Of a stretch of 64,000 nt of DNA, positions 41,187 through 54,279 are shown piece by piece. The position numbers were made by a program, and so were the translations under genes. Location: contig NBAY01000034.1 of the NCBI GenBank assembly GCA_002794775.1, positions 372,001-436,000 of the forward strand, written 5' to 3'. How positions within the stretch are numbered: position 1 is the stretch's first letter; the number at the start of each line of letters is the position of its first letter. Source of the DNA: Porodaedalea pini (lineage: Eukaryota > Basidiomycota > Agaricomycetes > Hymenochaetales > Hymenochaetaceae). The notes under the pieces were generated by a model that saw nothing but the letters and a program-made list of their open reading frames with translations, was not told the origin of the DNA and did no database searches.

Positions 41187-42791
41187 TGACCGTGCAGAAT
41201 GTAATCATACTTGGTCTTTCCTGCTTGAGAAGCGCTGCCCAGCTTACTGACGTTCTGGTTGTGTCTCAGGCACCCGGGCGGCGCATCCGCTCGGACACAA
41301 CCTCGTGAATAAGTTTCGGGTCACCATGATAAATTGAAACAGGTATATCGTCCTTGGTGCTCGCACTCTATGATATCCATGCCAATTGTATGTGTCTTAC
41401 ACTGAATATGCTCTAATTTTGTGGACAGATCTTTGTGTCTTTCCACGTCTGGGTGTTCTTCCAGGACACGGGCACTAACCTCGCACGTAGCTACTTCTGT
41501 TCCTGCACCTCAAATTTTCTTGACGCCGTCGACGTAGTCAACCATTCAAGGGCATCTTCAAGCCCGGCATATCCACCACCAATCCCGATCCTCGCGCAAC
41601 TCACTGCGACGTCACGCTCGACCGCACGGCTTCCACTCACCTTCCGTACAAATATACCGTCTATGCACTCGGCAGACGCCTGCCTGCGCCTATTGACCTA
41701 TGGTCCCGGGACGAGAATGCTGTCGTTGCGCAACCGGGGGCCGAAAAACAGGAGGAGATCGAGGCTGCGGAGGAGCAGATGCAGACGGAGTATGGCGTCA
41801 CGAAGCAGGAGGGAGTGGAGTGGTTGAAGCAATGTCAGGACCGTATACGCGGGGCCGTCAGTATACTGTGCGTTGGTGGAGGAGCTTTGGGAATCTCGAG
41901 TATCATATTCAGATCGTCTTCGTTGGGCAGACTTAATCTCTGTCATAGATTTCGCTATGGATATCAAGTCGCTCTACCCGTAGAAGCAGATCACTGTCTT
42001 GCACTCGCGGCACCGCCTTCTACCGCGCTTTGACTATGATCTGCATTGCGAAGGTGGGTGCGCACATTCAGTCAATACTGCTGCAGATCTTTATTCTCTA
42101 ATCTCGCTTCTTCGCAGTCTTGAAAACTTTGGAAGATCTTCAGATCAATTTAATTGTCGGAAAACGTCTGGACCTCAAATCGACGCGGCCGGAGGCGGTC
42201 AGGTTCAATGAACATAGTCAGCGTGTTGTGAGGACGGTTACAGGACGCGAGATTGCTGTGGATCTTCTTGTCAGTACAACCATTCGCATTCTGTCTATGC
42301 TCAGGACTGATGTGCTGATATGACAATTTTGCTGCTTTGTACGGGCCAGGTACCAAACACGAGCCTCATCAGCGCGATGTCGCCCAAGTCTGTCGATCCG
42401 TTAACGGAGCTTGCCTAAGTACTACCTACGATGTAGCTGGCATTATCCCTCCCGAGTCCGAGATCGAGGTCTCGTCCGTTCCATCCCAAGAAACCTTTCT
42501 CCCATCTGACTCAAGCTCAAGCAGCTCCACCTCCGCGAGTCATCCACATCATCTGCTGGTTCCAGCGAGGAGTTTGATGTGGAAGAAAGGGAGGAGGCAG
42601 AGGTGGAGCTTGAGCCGTCATCAGAGACGCCGTATTCGCACATCTTCGTCATCGGCGATGCGGCGGATGTGTTCGGCACGATCAAGGCGGGGCGCACGGC
42701 GTATTGGCAGGCGGAGGTCGATGCGAGGAATATTGTGCGATTTACGCGGAGGGATGATGAGCCTGAGAATCTCTGGAGAGGACATGCCTAG
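41187..42791 (+). pseudogene. AMID-like oxidoreductase pseudogene (copy of 33345-35440)
   Basis: Aligned segment by segment with the intact gene: start ATGACCGTGCAGAATGTAATC (41187), PAPIDLWSRDENAVVAQPG (41690), SILCVGGGALGI (41865), HSRHRLLPRFDYDLHCE (42000), LKTLEDLQINLIVGKRLDLKS (42120) and HIFVIGDAADVFGTIKAGRTAYW (42640). The first Rossmann motif is ruined: GGSYGG is replaced by a shorter stretch. The acceptor before the 11-nt exon is lost. TAG occurs in DIKSLYP-stop, followed by stops after LTELA and PTM. The 3' end is missing: there is no acidic insertion and no last exon. Promoter-like sequence and leader are retained upstream. Confidence 0.88.
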
Positions 42792-43765
42792 AGAAGCTTC
42801 TTGCATATGACAGGAAAGAACACCTATCTGAGATGCGACTTAGTAAAAAAAAAAAAAAGTCCACATCCTGCGATGCGACGTGCGCCTCGAACAAAGCTCA
42901 CTACTTGGTTTTTAACTAAGAAGCTGCAAAGGGCCAACTGAGCGGGGGACAATCACACGCTAGAAAGTGAAGATGAATCAAAACCACCAAGGTGAAGACG
43001 AGGTGTCTGGTAGGGAAACAAGGGCCGTAGTTCGGAGGGGGGAGGGGGAAACGCAAGAAGCTGAGCACCGCATGCGACATTAGTGTCTCTCAGGTACAGA
43101 ACTTATTCGTTTAGTACCGAACACAGATCATGAATGGCTAAGTATGCTTGAATGCGAGCACGTACAAGAGGAATATTGGGACTGGGAGCAACACTATGAA
43201 GTCACTGCTGCAGTGTGTTCAGTATGATTCATATTTTGTATTCATATAACCCACTTCAAAGACATATGCATCCATATCTCCCGTGAATATCAATATTAAT
43301 CTATGGCATGATTATAATCAAGAATATATTAGCACTGTGTAATGGACAATATTAATTCAAAGCAAGGACGTGAACGTACTAGGTTACAAATGCATGTAGA
43401 CCACCCACAGCCCATCATATGACCCCCGACAAAAGATGTTGTGTGCTTCTAGCAGATTAACATATTATTATTACCACTGAATGGATTTTACGCCAAGGAG
43501 GGCATCGTCGAGTCAAAGTCCGCTTCCAAAGCGCCATGTAGTGTGGATAGGAGAGATAATCAGGGATGCATTGTCAAGAAGGGTAGGTAGTACAGATATC
43601 CAGTCGATGTGGGCTTTTTACGAAAATTCTCCCTAATTAAACGTACGTACATTCATCATACAGCAAAGAAAGCAGAAGCGATCGATCCAGGGTTACAGAA
43701 AGCAGTAAGAGAAAATGCAAAGATATAGTATACTGCAAAACGAGGAAAGCAAAGGGAATTGAGTT
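42792..43765. other. Intergenic, no gene seen
   Basis: AT-rich, with a run of about 14 A at 42846. It probably contains the 3' end of the transcription factor transcript on its right. Nothing else recognised. Confidence 0.4.
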
Positions 43766-46700
43766 CTAGCCGTGTAAGGGCATCTGCTGGGGTATCGGCC
43801 CGGAATTCAAGCCGAGGATGTTGTGTGTTTGGAAAGGCGGCGCTCGCGCCGTGTCAGGCCACATGAACCTACACGAGAAAAACGAATTCAGTTACAATGT
43901 GCGTAATACAGTCAGCAAAGCCAGCTTACCCGGGCATCATCATGTCTTCCCAGAACGCAGGGTTCTTAATCGCGTGCATCGTCGCGAGCATCTCCTCCTC
44001 CTGCATCGCGCCATATCCACCGAGCGCGCCGCCAAGGCCGAACTGCATCGCGTCCGAACTGCTCAGTTCCAGCGGACCAGTGCCAATCGCGTACGTCGCC
44101 TCCGCCTCATAGATCGGCGTGTCCATCGGCGTGCTCGACATTGACAACGGGCTCGGCAGCGCCGCTTGGTGCGGTACGAGCTCAGGCACGCCGCCGTGTG
44201 GGCCAGAAGCGAGTGGACGCTGCGACGCGCCGTGCTGCGGTGAGGTCCCACCTTGCGAACCCGTATTCACATGGAACACGCTCTGGCTGGGCCCGCTGCC
44301 CATGTTCATCGACCCCGGACCACCATGGCCTTCCGAGTCGGGCATTTGGCTATCTGACGGGCGGCCGGGGTGTAAGCGCCCGCTAGACGACCCGCCAGGT
44401 TGGTGCTTTGCGAGAAGTCCAGCGAGGAAACGAGCGTAGAGCTTTGGTGTGTGTCGGTCGTCTATGGATACTTCGCTCGAGGCAAGGACTTGAATGAGCT
44501 TCCCGATGAGTGCGAATATCTGGTTCGTCTGCTCCCTAGTGACAAGGTTGGCGAACTCGGGACGAAGGAGCTGTGGACATAAATGAGATACAAATATAGT
44601 AAAGTTCGAGAGGAACACACCTTCAACAGGAACGCGGATGCGAAGGACGCAAAGACAAAGTGACCATCCGGAGCATAGCGAAAGTATCCACTCGGTGCAA
44701 GTACGTCAATAACGCACTTAATCACATTCGACGCCGACTCCATGCACTGCAATAGCGACCACACTCAGCTCACGACTAGAATATGAAAAGCTAGACTTTT
44801 AATACCTTGTTGAAAAACAATTCATCTCCAGCCTGGAAGCCGCGGCGGAACGCTTGCTGGAAACCGAATGAAAACATCACGAGGCGCGAGTAATTCGTGA
44901 GGCTAGAGAATGCGAGTCAGACACGTCTCGACAAGAACAAAAAGATAGCAGTGCTCACAAGGGCAACAGTGTACACCGGAACTTGCAAGCTTTGTCTACA
45001 GAACCAATGAGTGTTTCTAACGCGTATGGTCAAAGTGTCACTGACCTTCCGGATCCGAGTCGTCCTTGAATTTCTGTGTCCACTCAACAAAATACTCTTC
45101 CAATTTAGCGTCATGTTTCAGCGTAACCTCTCTAAAGTCCGAGTCCTGAGTTCACAACAAATCAGCACGGGAGACAGTAAGTTCAAATTAAAAAGTGCCC
45201 GGACCTGATTCAGCCCACTCGGTGAATCCTTGTCCGAGTAAATCTCCTCGTGGAACTTGGCAACGATGCGCAGCAGCGAGCTATACGCGCACAGATGGAG
45301 ATCATACGGATGGTTGAACTTCGAGCGTTTATACCAGTCCTTCGAGTTGCGAATGATGCTGAGTTGTTTGCTGAGATCAGTTTGAGCTTCTTCATAACTA
45401 GAATCACATGAAGAGAACACGCACTAGTCCTCCTTGATCGTCGACGGCTTCCCGAACTGCGTCGCCGTCGATCGATCGAGGTTGAAGCAGATCATCCACA
45501 CGCGCGTGCGGTTCAAGATCTCACGCTCGTGTTGCTCGCTCGTCGGACGTGCCGTGCTCGCCTGGTGCAGATTCAGGTCTGTCGCCAGCCGTATTGCAAG
45601 CCCAATGTACAGCCAGCTGCGATCCTCTTCCCAACGACGCGCGGGCACCGCATAGACGGCCATGAGGATATACGCCTGACAGAGCTCAACGGACTTCCAC
45701 CCATCGATCAAGGCAGTCGCGGCGGCATGCTTCGCGAAGTGCATCGCGATCGCATAGATTTCAGCCTTCTCACGATAGTAACGCGAGGAGATCGCACAGA
45801 CGACTGTGAAGAGGAAGGGACAGCGAGCAAATGTCGAAGCAGGCGTATGAAGCTCGGGATCGAGAAGAGACAGGAATGGCTGCCGAAAAAACAAGTTAGT
45901 TAATCAAGTCAATAAAACCAGGGTAGATTCTAGACTTACGTTAACTTTCTCGTAAAATCTGCGGAAAACCAGGTATGCATTAGCAACAGAAATCTCCGAG
46001 AGAATAAATCACCTACATCTCAAACAGCCTCTCCACATCCTCCGCATTCACAAGTCCATGCACAAGGATCTCAGGCGGGCTGTGCCTCTCAATCAACATC
46101 TTCCTCACATGAAGGTCGCTTGCCGGGCCAGGCAAGAAGTACGTCTCATTCGCCACGCCCACATTCGTATCATCGTCCGCCTCGCTCTCCAAATCCTTCA
46201 CGCTCCCCTGCGCGCTCCCACCACCATTACTCTGTGCACTACGCGTGCGCGAGCGTTCCTGCGCCCGCCCCGCGTGGTTCGAGATCGACAAATTCGCGAG
46301 CAGCCCGATCGGCACCGCGTCGTCCGGCAGCGAGTCGTTCTGCCGGAGCGTCTCCGACACCGTCGACGCGTCCGGCTCCGCCTTTGTGGCCGTCCCACCC
46401 GCCGTGGGCGCGAGCAGCGACACGTCAACTCCATCTGCGGGGTCGTGCTCCTGATCGTCGAGATCCCCCTCACTATCACTCAGATCCTCACCGTCCGCGC
46501 CCGCCTGTCGTCTTCGTGCTTGCCGCTCGAGTGCACGCGCGGTCCCGGGTCCTGTCCCGACGCCGGGCTGGTTATGCGCGCTCTGCTGAAGACGCTCGAG
46601 CCATTGGATCACGTTGCGCGAACCGTGCGCGTCTGATGGCGAGGACGCCATGCGGTACGCCGCGATGGAGAGCGGCGTCGCCATATACGGGTTGTGCAGC

Positions 46701-49700
46701 TATGCAGAAGGAACATCAGCATCGAATTTCCAAAAATAAAAAAGTAAAAAAGTAAATGCTGAGATGTAAGCTCGAGAGAAGAATGAGAACAAGATGGTTG
46801 CCTTATAAGGCTAATGGCAAAACAGGTGAAAGAAAGGCGAGCAAAGGCGGAACGAAGCAACGTCGGCGACTAGATAGCTCTTCGTATCACAAATGCATCT
46901 CAGGCGGCCACCGCACGCCGAGGAACAGATACAACGCACAGACGCCTGCGACAAAACACGATGATTGTAGACAAAACGCGCAACGTACCTGCTTGAGCAG
47001 CGACTCGATGATCGCGTCCTTCTGCCTGATCTGCGCAAGGAGTATTCGCGCTTGCTGTTGTCAGCAACAGGACCAGGAGCGGCGGGGATATGTCCAGCAT
47101 TGTGGTCGAGGTCGGCATCGCCAACAGAGGTAGGAGTGATATTGGGTGTTCGTGCGCAGTTAGGACACGGTTCGGAGTCGGACGCCATCGAAGAGAAGAG
47201 AAATGTCGATCCAAACAAATGAGAAGTCGGAAGGGGATGTACCAACGACACGGAAATCCACCCCACCAACGAAGTCGCGGAAGATAAAGCAATCCGAGAG
47301 CACGCCCGGAGGACACAGATTTGCGGAAGCGGCGCGCAAACCACGATGCACACGCAGTGCGTCACGCGAGCAGCGGCGCCCGTCCAGAAATAATATAAGC
47401 GGAGCGGGCGAGGAACAAGGGAGCAGGGAGTACGGAGCAGGGAGCAGGAAGAAAGGAGAAGGGAGGAGCACGGACCGAGTAAGGCGAGAGGAGGCGAACA
47501 ATGGGATATGAGGTGAGGCGAGACAAGGGCGAACGCCGAGCCCGACCGAGACCAGAACGAAAACAAAGCAGAGCACACCCGGTATTGTACACGAGCGGAG
47601 GGCGCAAGGACGCGAAAACGGCAAAAACGGGACGAGTAGACAGGCGTCACGCCGGAGGTGCGGAGGCCGGGCAGGTGAGATGAGGAGACGAACAGCGAAA
47701 CAGCGTGTCGGATGACAGAAAGCGGTGCGGTACGCCAACAAACCAAGTATCGAGAAGAGGAATTAAGCAGTTCAGTCAGTAACCGACATTCTTATAAGCT
47801 TAAAAGGCGAAATAGGGATAGGAGTGCGAATTTGAGAATCGGATTGGCTGAATTGAAATGCGGAAGAAGGGAAGAAAGGAAGGGAATGGGTGAACAGAAA
47901 GAAAGGAGAAGGGTACTGACTTTGGTGCGGAGCGCGGCTTGCGGCCCTCGACGACGCACGCGTGGCCGCCCGACTTGCAGCGCTTGCACACGTTGTCGCC
48001 CTGCGGGAACTCACATTTCATCTGTGGCCGACAGGACGCATCCGAGTCCGAGTCAAAGTTCGTGTTGTTCGTGTCCGAGGTCGCGTCCATGTCAAAGTCG
48101 AAACCGACGTTAGAGTCCATGTGCATATGACAGAGCGTATCAAACCATCCCATCCAGGTTAGACATCCCATTCATAAAGAGGAAACGGAGACGGCGAGAC
48201 GGGAACGTGGGAGGTACGGATGCAGATGACAATCCGCCACGCATGCAGAGATGTCCGGGGTCGAGTCGAAGTGGACCGCGAGAGCCAACGAGAGCGGAGC
48301 GCGCGCCGCGATGATGCGAATCCACAAGCGCGTCCGGGTCCGGATCATTTCAGAATACGCAGACACAGACGCAGACGATCCGTGCAAATATTGTTCATCG
48401 CACCGCAACGCCATACGCAAGACGCGAGATGCAACAGGTAACAGAGATACCCCAGCCGACCAGCAACGCATGCAATGACGCATGTTCACGAGCGGAATGG
48501 AATACCGCCGGAGGGCCCAAACGGACAGGCACATCGATTCAGCAATCCAGCAATTCAGCAATGCAGCGACCCAGTGATCCATCGAAATCGACATCCAGTG
48601 AAGAGGCAACGATCGTACAGGCGGAATCATTTGACCGGCACCAGAGGAAGTGGGAAAACAGTCAGGAGAGGTCAGCAGTGCACGGCGTTGGCAGAGTTGC
48701 GGAGGGCACAGCAGAGCAGCGGGACATGTGAGATGCCAGCGGAGTTTGTAGCGTGTGTAGGTGATTCAATGTTCCGAGGAGAGGTAAAATATAGAAGAGA
48801 AAAAAATGAATAACATTCGTGATCAGTCAGTATGGCGTATCGTCGTCACTGGATAGCACCAGAGCGCACCTTGAGCTTCTTGCAGTGCGTGCACGCGCCC
48901 GGTCTGCTCGATTGCAATCACGACGGACAAGGGTCGTCACCGAAATTCGAGACCGAGACCGAGACCGAGACAGGTAAAAAAAAAAAGGTAGGCGAAATCA
49001 TCCACCCGAAATGCAGTGCATCCGTATCCGTATCCATTTCATCCATCCAAGCCATATCATATCGTATTCGCACGTCCCGGCGTCCAATCCGGCCGGCGTT
49101 CCGATCCATCCATGTTTTGCATTTTTCCGTAGTTCGCATTTTGATTTCGTGCAAGGCCGAATTCGGAATGAGTCGAATACCGAGTCGCGCCCACGTCATC
49201 GCCGCAAATGGAATAAGAGACAAACAAGCGCCCATAGCCAGAAGTAGGCGCCCAAGATTCGTTCGAGTCCCCCGCCCCGCAAAGAGAGCCGATGTAAAGT
49301 CGAGACGTTAATCGGCATTTAATCGAGTCGAGATGAACGCATGTCGCGTTGTCCAAACCACATGAAAATCCAGAATATAAATAAAAAAATCGAAGGGTCG
49401 TCAGTAACATATACACACCCAACCCATCTCAACCAAATCAAAGCCATCTAAAAGAAAGGAAGACTCACAGTCGCGCAGACCCTCCGCTCACAAGTCCCGC
49501 CAGCCCGGGTATCCCGCCCAATCCACTCCATCCTCCTCCTCCTCCTGTTCCTCCGCCGCCGCCGCCGCCAGCACCACCCAATCCTCCTCCGGGTCCGAAC
49601 CCGCCGCCCATACCACTCGACCACGCAGGGAACGAGTTCCCCATCAACGCCAAGTTTGGGTTATTGTTAGCGTTGCCATTGTTGTTATTGCCGTTGAGAT

Positions 49701-50857
49701 CGTCGTCCGACTCGCTATCCGACTCGCGGTCCGAGGCGTCCACAGTACGCGTGCGCTTTGCGCGTTTGCGCCGTGGCGCCGCAGCGGAAGCGGATGTTTT
49801 TGGTTTCTGTGCTTGTTTGTGTTGTGTCGCAGCAGACGCAGACGCAGACGCAGGAACTGGGGCGGGAGCGGGAGCGGAGACGTGAGGCGCGCCTGCTGTA
49901 GCCGCCGCTGGAGGTTGTGCAAGAGGCGCACGCACTGTCCCGCTCCTCCCAGGTCTCTTCGACCCCGGCCCTCCTCCTGCACCTCCCGCACTTGCACTGT
50001 CCGCGCCCGTAGCGCCCACCGACCGGCTCCACCTCGCGGCCTTCTGTGCTTGTGCTTGTCCCGTCTGCTGCCCTTGTCCCCGCGCCCGGGCTTGACCCGT
50101 CTGCGCCTGTCCTTGTCCTTGCTGGGCTTGACCCAGCTCAGTCATCCCCGCCCCAACCACCTCTCCGGCGTTCCAAAGCGGCACAGGCGGCGTCCCCGCG
50201 CTCGCGCCGGCCGAAGAAGGGAACGAATCGAACGAAGAGACGTGTCCGCCCCCGGACGACGAGGGAGGCGGGAAGTACATGTCGAAGCTGTGTTCCGGCA
50301 GCGCGTGTGCGTGCGCCGTGTATTGTTGGGGCCCCGTCTGTCCGGCTCCCGTCCCTGCTTGCTGATGATGATCGTACCCTTCGTAGAAGAAAGTGCCCGC
50401 GCCGCCGTCCAGAGGGCAAGGAGTGCGTGCTCCCCGATGTGGGTGAGACGCTCGTGTATTGGTGCGGGTGCTGTTGGTGCGGGTGGTGGAGAGCGTGCGT
50501 GTGGGCGAGCGGATGTGGATAAGACTGCTGCTGATGTTGTTGGGGAGCGAACCCGCTAAACCCAACGTCCATGCCATCCATGCCCTCCATGCCATCATAC
50601 GCATACCCTGTCCCCGCGTCCATCTCCAGTGCGTATTCGGCCCCGTGTGCATACCCGCCCGGCGCCATCTGTTGGTGCTCGTGTGGGTGCGGGTGATGTG
50701 TCTGATGCTGAGCTTGGTGGTGCTGGTGTTGCTGCTGCTGATGCGCCTGTGCCTGCTGATGATGCATCATGAACTGGGCGTAGTCGAGCGCCGCGGGCGG
50801 AGGCGGGGGCGGCGCGTCGGGGTCGTAGAACGCGGGGTGCGCACCGATCGCGGGCAT
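43766..50857 (-). CDS. Zn2Cys6 transcription factor with fungal_trans (MHR) domain, large gene
   Basis: A 14-exon minus-strand gene: 50857-49469, 48903-48870, 48021-47918, 47054-46989, 46699-46017, 45958-45940, 45879-45425, 45397-45205, 45145-45046, 44995-44959, 44902-44806, 44746-44621, 44570-43930 and 43868-43766. A long Gln/His/Gly/Ala-rich region (HHQQAQAHQQQQHQHHQ) comes first. The zinc cluster is split by an intron: ACTHCKKLK, then MKCEFPQGDNVCKRCKSGGH. A coiled stretch (LLAQIRQKDAIIESLLKQLHNP) follows. The MHR domain has SPPEILVHGLVNAEDVERLFE, PFLFTVVCAISSRYY, AARRWEEDRSWLYIGLAIRLATDLNLH (in parts) and VWMICFNLDRSTATQFGKP. Introns 1 and 2 are very long for this genome, about 565 and 848-863 nt. 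Exon 1 needs a frame change (see findings). Nuclear regulator; targets unknown. Confidence 0.86.
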
Positions 50858-52089
50858 CCGAGTCCGACTCTGGCTCGGCGGGTTCTTCGCGGTCGTTGCT
50901 GTCGAGGGTGGGTTGGCGCGTGCGCTGGCGGACAAGCTGGGATGCGAGGTGGTGGCGGAGAGAGGGTGGGCGGTGGAGGACTCCACGTCGACGTCAATGG
51001 GTGTGCGCTGGTGGGCGGCGATACGGATACGGAGTGCAGGGTCAGAGCGGCGCGAGTGCAAGAAGAAAAGAAAAAAGCAAATTTCAAGTCAGTGACGGAT
51101 CGATTAGCAATGGCAAAGAAGAGAGGGACAAGGGGGCGTGGAAGGGGGAAGTACGAGAGCGAAGCGAGAAAAGAGCAAGGGGAGAACAAGGGTCGGCCGT
51201 GTTGGGTTAATAGAGTCTAGGAATAGGAAAAGGCAGCCGCGTGAATTGATGGAATGAAAAGAAGAAGAGGTCGGTGCGTTTGAACGCCCATGCTTGGAAT
51301 CGTGTGGACGGAGGAGGGGAACTAAGATGTTCACCGCCCGGGTGAGCGCTGATATTCGCCGACCCATTCGGTGAATGTCCTCCAGCCCAAGAGTAGAACA
51401 GAATAAAAACAAATGAGACTCACGCGACTGGTGCGCTGATTCAGGTTTGCGTCGTCGTACGCGGTAGATTCAAGTCCGAGAGGACGGAGAGAGGAAGAGG
51501 AGGGAGCTGGTAGGGACATGCGGACCTGTCTTTTGCCTTGTCCTTCTCGTAGTCGAGGCTGGAGGATCGTATACGCTAGTTCGTGGAAAGCAAGATAGAA
51601 GATTGCTTTCCTCGCGCGGATCTGGGCGTCCCTCGTACGTTGTCGCGGGATTGGCGTACGTATAGAATTCACAAAGTCAAAAGTCGACCGGGGAAGGCTG
51701 AGTGAAAGTCCCGGTATCGACACGCAGATGGGCGTATATGAACGTCTGCCACGTGCTCGACTCGATCCAGATCCCGGCTTCTGCTTACTCACCTGCTCAC
51801 AACCGCAGCGATGAACACGGCGCTGACGTGTGCGCGACTCGAGCACGTAACGCGGCCCTGCTTCTGTGCTTCTGTGATAGATACAAGTTAGAACGAAGAC
51901 GAGCTTATCGGGCCGCGGATGGATTCACAGCTAAGGATAGAGGTAAAAGCGAAGTGGGACACGGGGCGTGGCGGCGGCGTCTGAGCACGTCACGACAACG
52001 AGGCGAGTGGCGGCGTAATTAACACAACTCACCCTCTGGATAAGCTGCAAAAAGAAGCAGACGTCAGCGTCGCACATTGATCACTGTCC
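50858..52089. other. 5' region of the transcription factor gene, no other gene supported
   Basis: Purine-rich leader followed by low-complexity sequence. A 171-codon minus ORF (51846-51331) contains a helix-like RKAIFYLAFHELAYTIL stretch but has no recognisable domain or good splice partner. It could be an upstream exon or leader. Confidence 0.35.
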
Positions 52090-53855
52090 AATTGGAAATA
52101 GGAATCCGCCATCGAATGCGCGAAGCACAAAGCTCGGCGCACGTGTAAATGACCCGGCCCATTCCGACAGCCTGACAAAATAGAACGTGGCGTGCCGCGG
52201 ATGTGGACGCAGGTCTCACCTCTTGTCCTCCTCTGTCTGAGTGTCTCTCTCTTGAACTTGACTCGCAGCGCGTCTTCCAATCTCCTCTCAATGTCTCGCC
52301 TCGGGTCCGGAGCTTGTTGTGCACAAGGGCCGGCACCTTCCAAGCACGCCTGTCTTACAAGTCTAACCTCGCAGAACGTCGTTCGATGCCGCGGAAAACG
52401 CACAATCGATCGTGTCGAGCGATACCCTCGGAATTTAGGACGTCGATGGCGATGGCGACGGAGATCGCTAAATCGTTCGGTGGCTTTGGCTCGATGATGA
52501 TGGCGAGTGCCTCCTCTTCGTTTCGTTTCGCTTCGTCTCAACGACTCGGCAGGAAGGGAATTCAACAACCCGGCGCCGACGACTGCGCTCTGGTATTTCA
52601 ATCCCTTGTTCTTTTCTTTTCTTTTCTTTGCACCGCTTTCTATTCTCCCACCCACTCTGCTTGGAAATGAATGAATGAAAGGGTGACGCGTCGGCCGACT
52701 CTCGGCTTCACTCCACGTTCACGTCCACGTCCACGACTCGAATCGACTCGAATCGAATAGGTTTGACGCGAGGCTGCACAGCCCAGCTATGGAAAATTTT
52801 CGCTCAAGGTTCACGTTCAGTTGCAATCTCGAAGGACGCAGTTAGACAGAGAGAACGAAGGTTCTGGGTTCGGCTGGTAAGACAGACGAGGCGAGATGTC
52901 GAATCGGTATGGATGTTGGTACGTATCTCGCACTTATACTTTCATCTGCCCCCCGTCGAGCTCGACTCATTCTGCCCTGACTTCTCGAGAACTCTCTCTC
53001 ACTTCGAAAATCTCTAATCTGTGATCGAAGATCTCGCAATGTCGGACGACATTTGCTTGCGTCTGCGCTGCGCATTCCTTCAAACAATAATACACCGCCC
53101 CCCACCTCGCGAAGTATAAGCACAGCGTGGGGCTCTTCTTCTCTTCAACATTCCTTTTCTAACTTCCGGGCGATCAAACTTAATCCAAACTCAAAGATCT
53201 TCCGCTGATAGGAAGCAAAATATCCCGACGCCCGCCGTCCATCGGACCTCCGTACCTATCAGCTCCCAGTCCTTAAACGCCTCTCCGCAGACATTGCTGT
53301 GCCTTGGGCAGCAGACTCCAAGCTCAATCTAGCCCCGCGTGCGAGCCCGAACCCGAACCCGAACCCGGGACCCGGGACCCGTGATCCCCGGTCTGATCAA
53401 TCACAACCCTAATGCTAATTATAATGCGCAGGGAAAGCTCCGCACACGAATTATATTCCTGTGCTGTGCCTTTTCATATCGTCTCTTGCCGCAGCAGACT
53501 CTGGGCTCTGGACGCTGCGGAGACTTTAGGTGGAGTTCATGTCCGCCTTCCCTGACCGGGGATGTAATGTAATTTCAATGCCGATGTTGAGAATCTGACT
53601 TCCATTCTCCATTGACTTTTTGTCGAGCTCCGCTGTATGTGTATAAAACATACTTTCAGATTAATAAACGAATACAATAATGTAATATGTTTATTCTTGA
53701 ACATGCATATGCACAGCATAGCACAGCAGCGTTCGGTCGACACCATCCTCCGCGCACTATCCCTATCCCGCTCCCCACTCAGCAAATTCCGCGACTTCAA
53801 CACAAAACCCCTAGACTCGCATGCAGTTGCGGTTGGAAAAAAGAACTTGAAGTCA
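52090..53855. repeat. Diverged direct repeat, copy A (about 1.77 kb)
   Basis: Matches 55795-57566 along nearly its whole length at an estimated 75-85% identity with many indels. Shared blocks include caattggaaat, ttgaacttgactcgcag, gatggcgat-gagatcgct and cactcagc-ttccgcgac. Long ORFs on both strands exist in either copy but are not conserved in frame between them, so no gene is called. No terminal repeat, poly-A tail or reverse transcriptase motif was seen. Confidence 0.75.
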
Positions 53856-54279
53856 GAATAGTGAAAGAACCTCGTTGTGATAAGTATGACTTGAAAAACG
53901 AAATCACCCCTTATCAGTTGTAAGAAGCTCTACTTTGCAATGGACGTTTTGATGACCAGCTAATCCGGCCTCGGATTCAGAGATAGATTTGAGTATAGTG
54001 GTTATCTGAGCTCACAGAAAGCTGAGAAGGGATACCTTGCAAAGTTGGGCGTGTCTGATTGTATCAAATGTATCAGTTGGGCCCGCTAAGCTACGTGATT
54101 AGCTCGAGGCTCGTGATTACTTTGTTCAGTGCTTTGGCTGATGGGGCGGTTGGGGCATGATCAATAGCTTACTTTACTCCCCAACTCCTGCATATAGATC
54201 TGCATTACTCGTTTCATCGTTTCCTGCCACTTTGAAAGAAACACATTCTCCGTCTCCTTGCACGACTCTCGTATCAATA

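Noticed and set aside
46811..47746. 311-codon minus-strand ORF
   Set aside because: Low-complexity Cys/Ser/Leu reading of the long intron of the Zn2Cys6 gene. It reaches the known exon but in the frame that misreads its conserved motif.
49813..50559. 248-codon plus-strand ORF
   Set aside because: Arg/Pro-rich antisense shadow of the first exon of the transcription factor.
52029..52655. 208-codon minus-strand ORF in direct repeat A
   Set aside because: Its frame is not maintained in the homologous part of repeat B and it has no domain signature.
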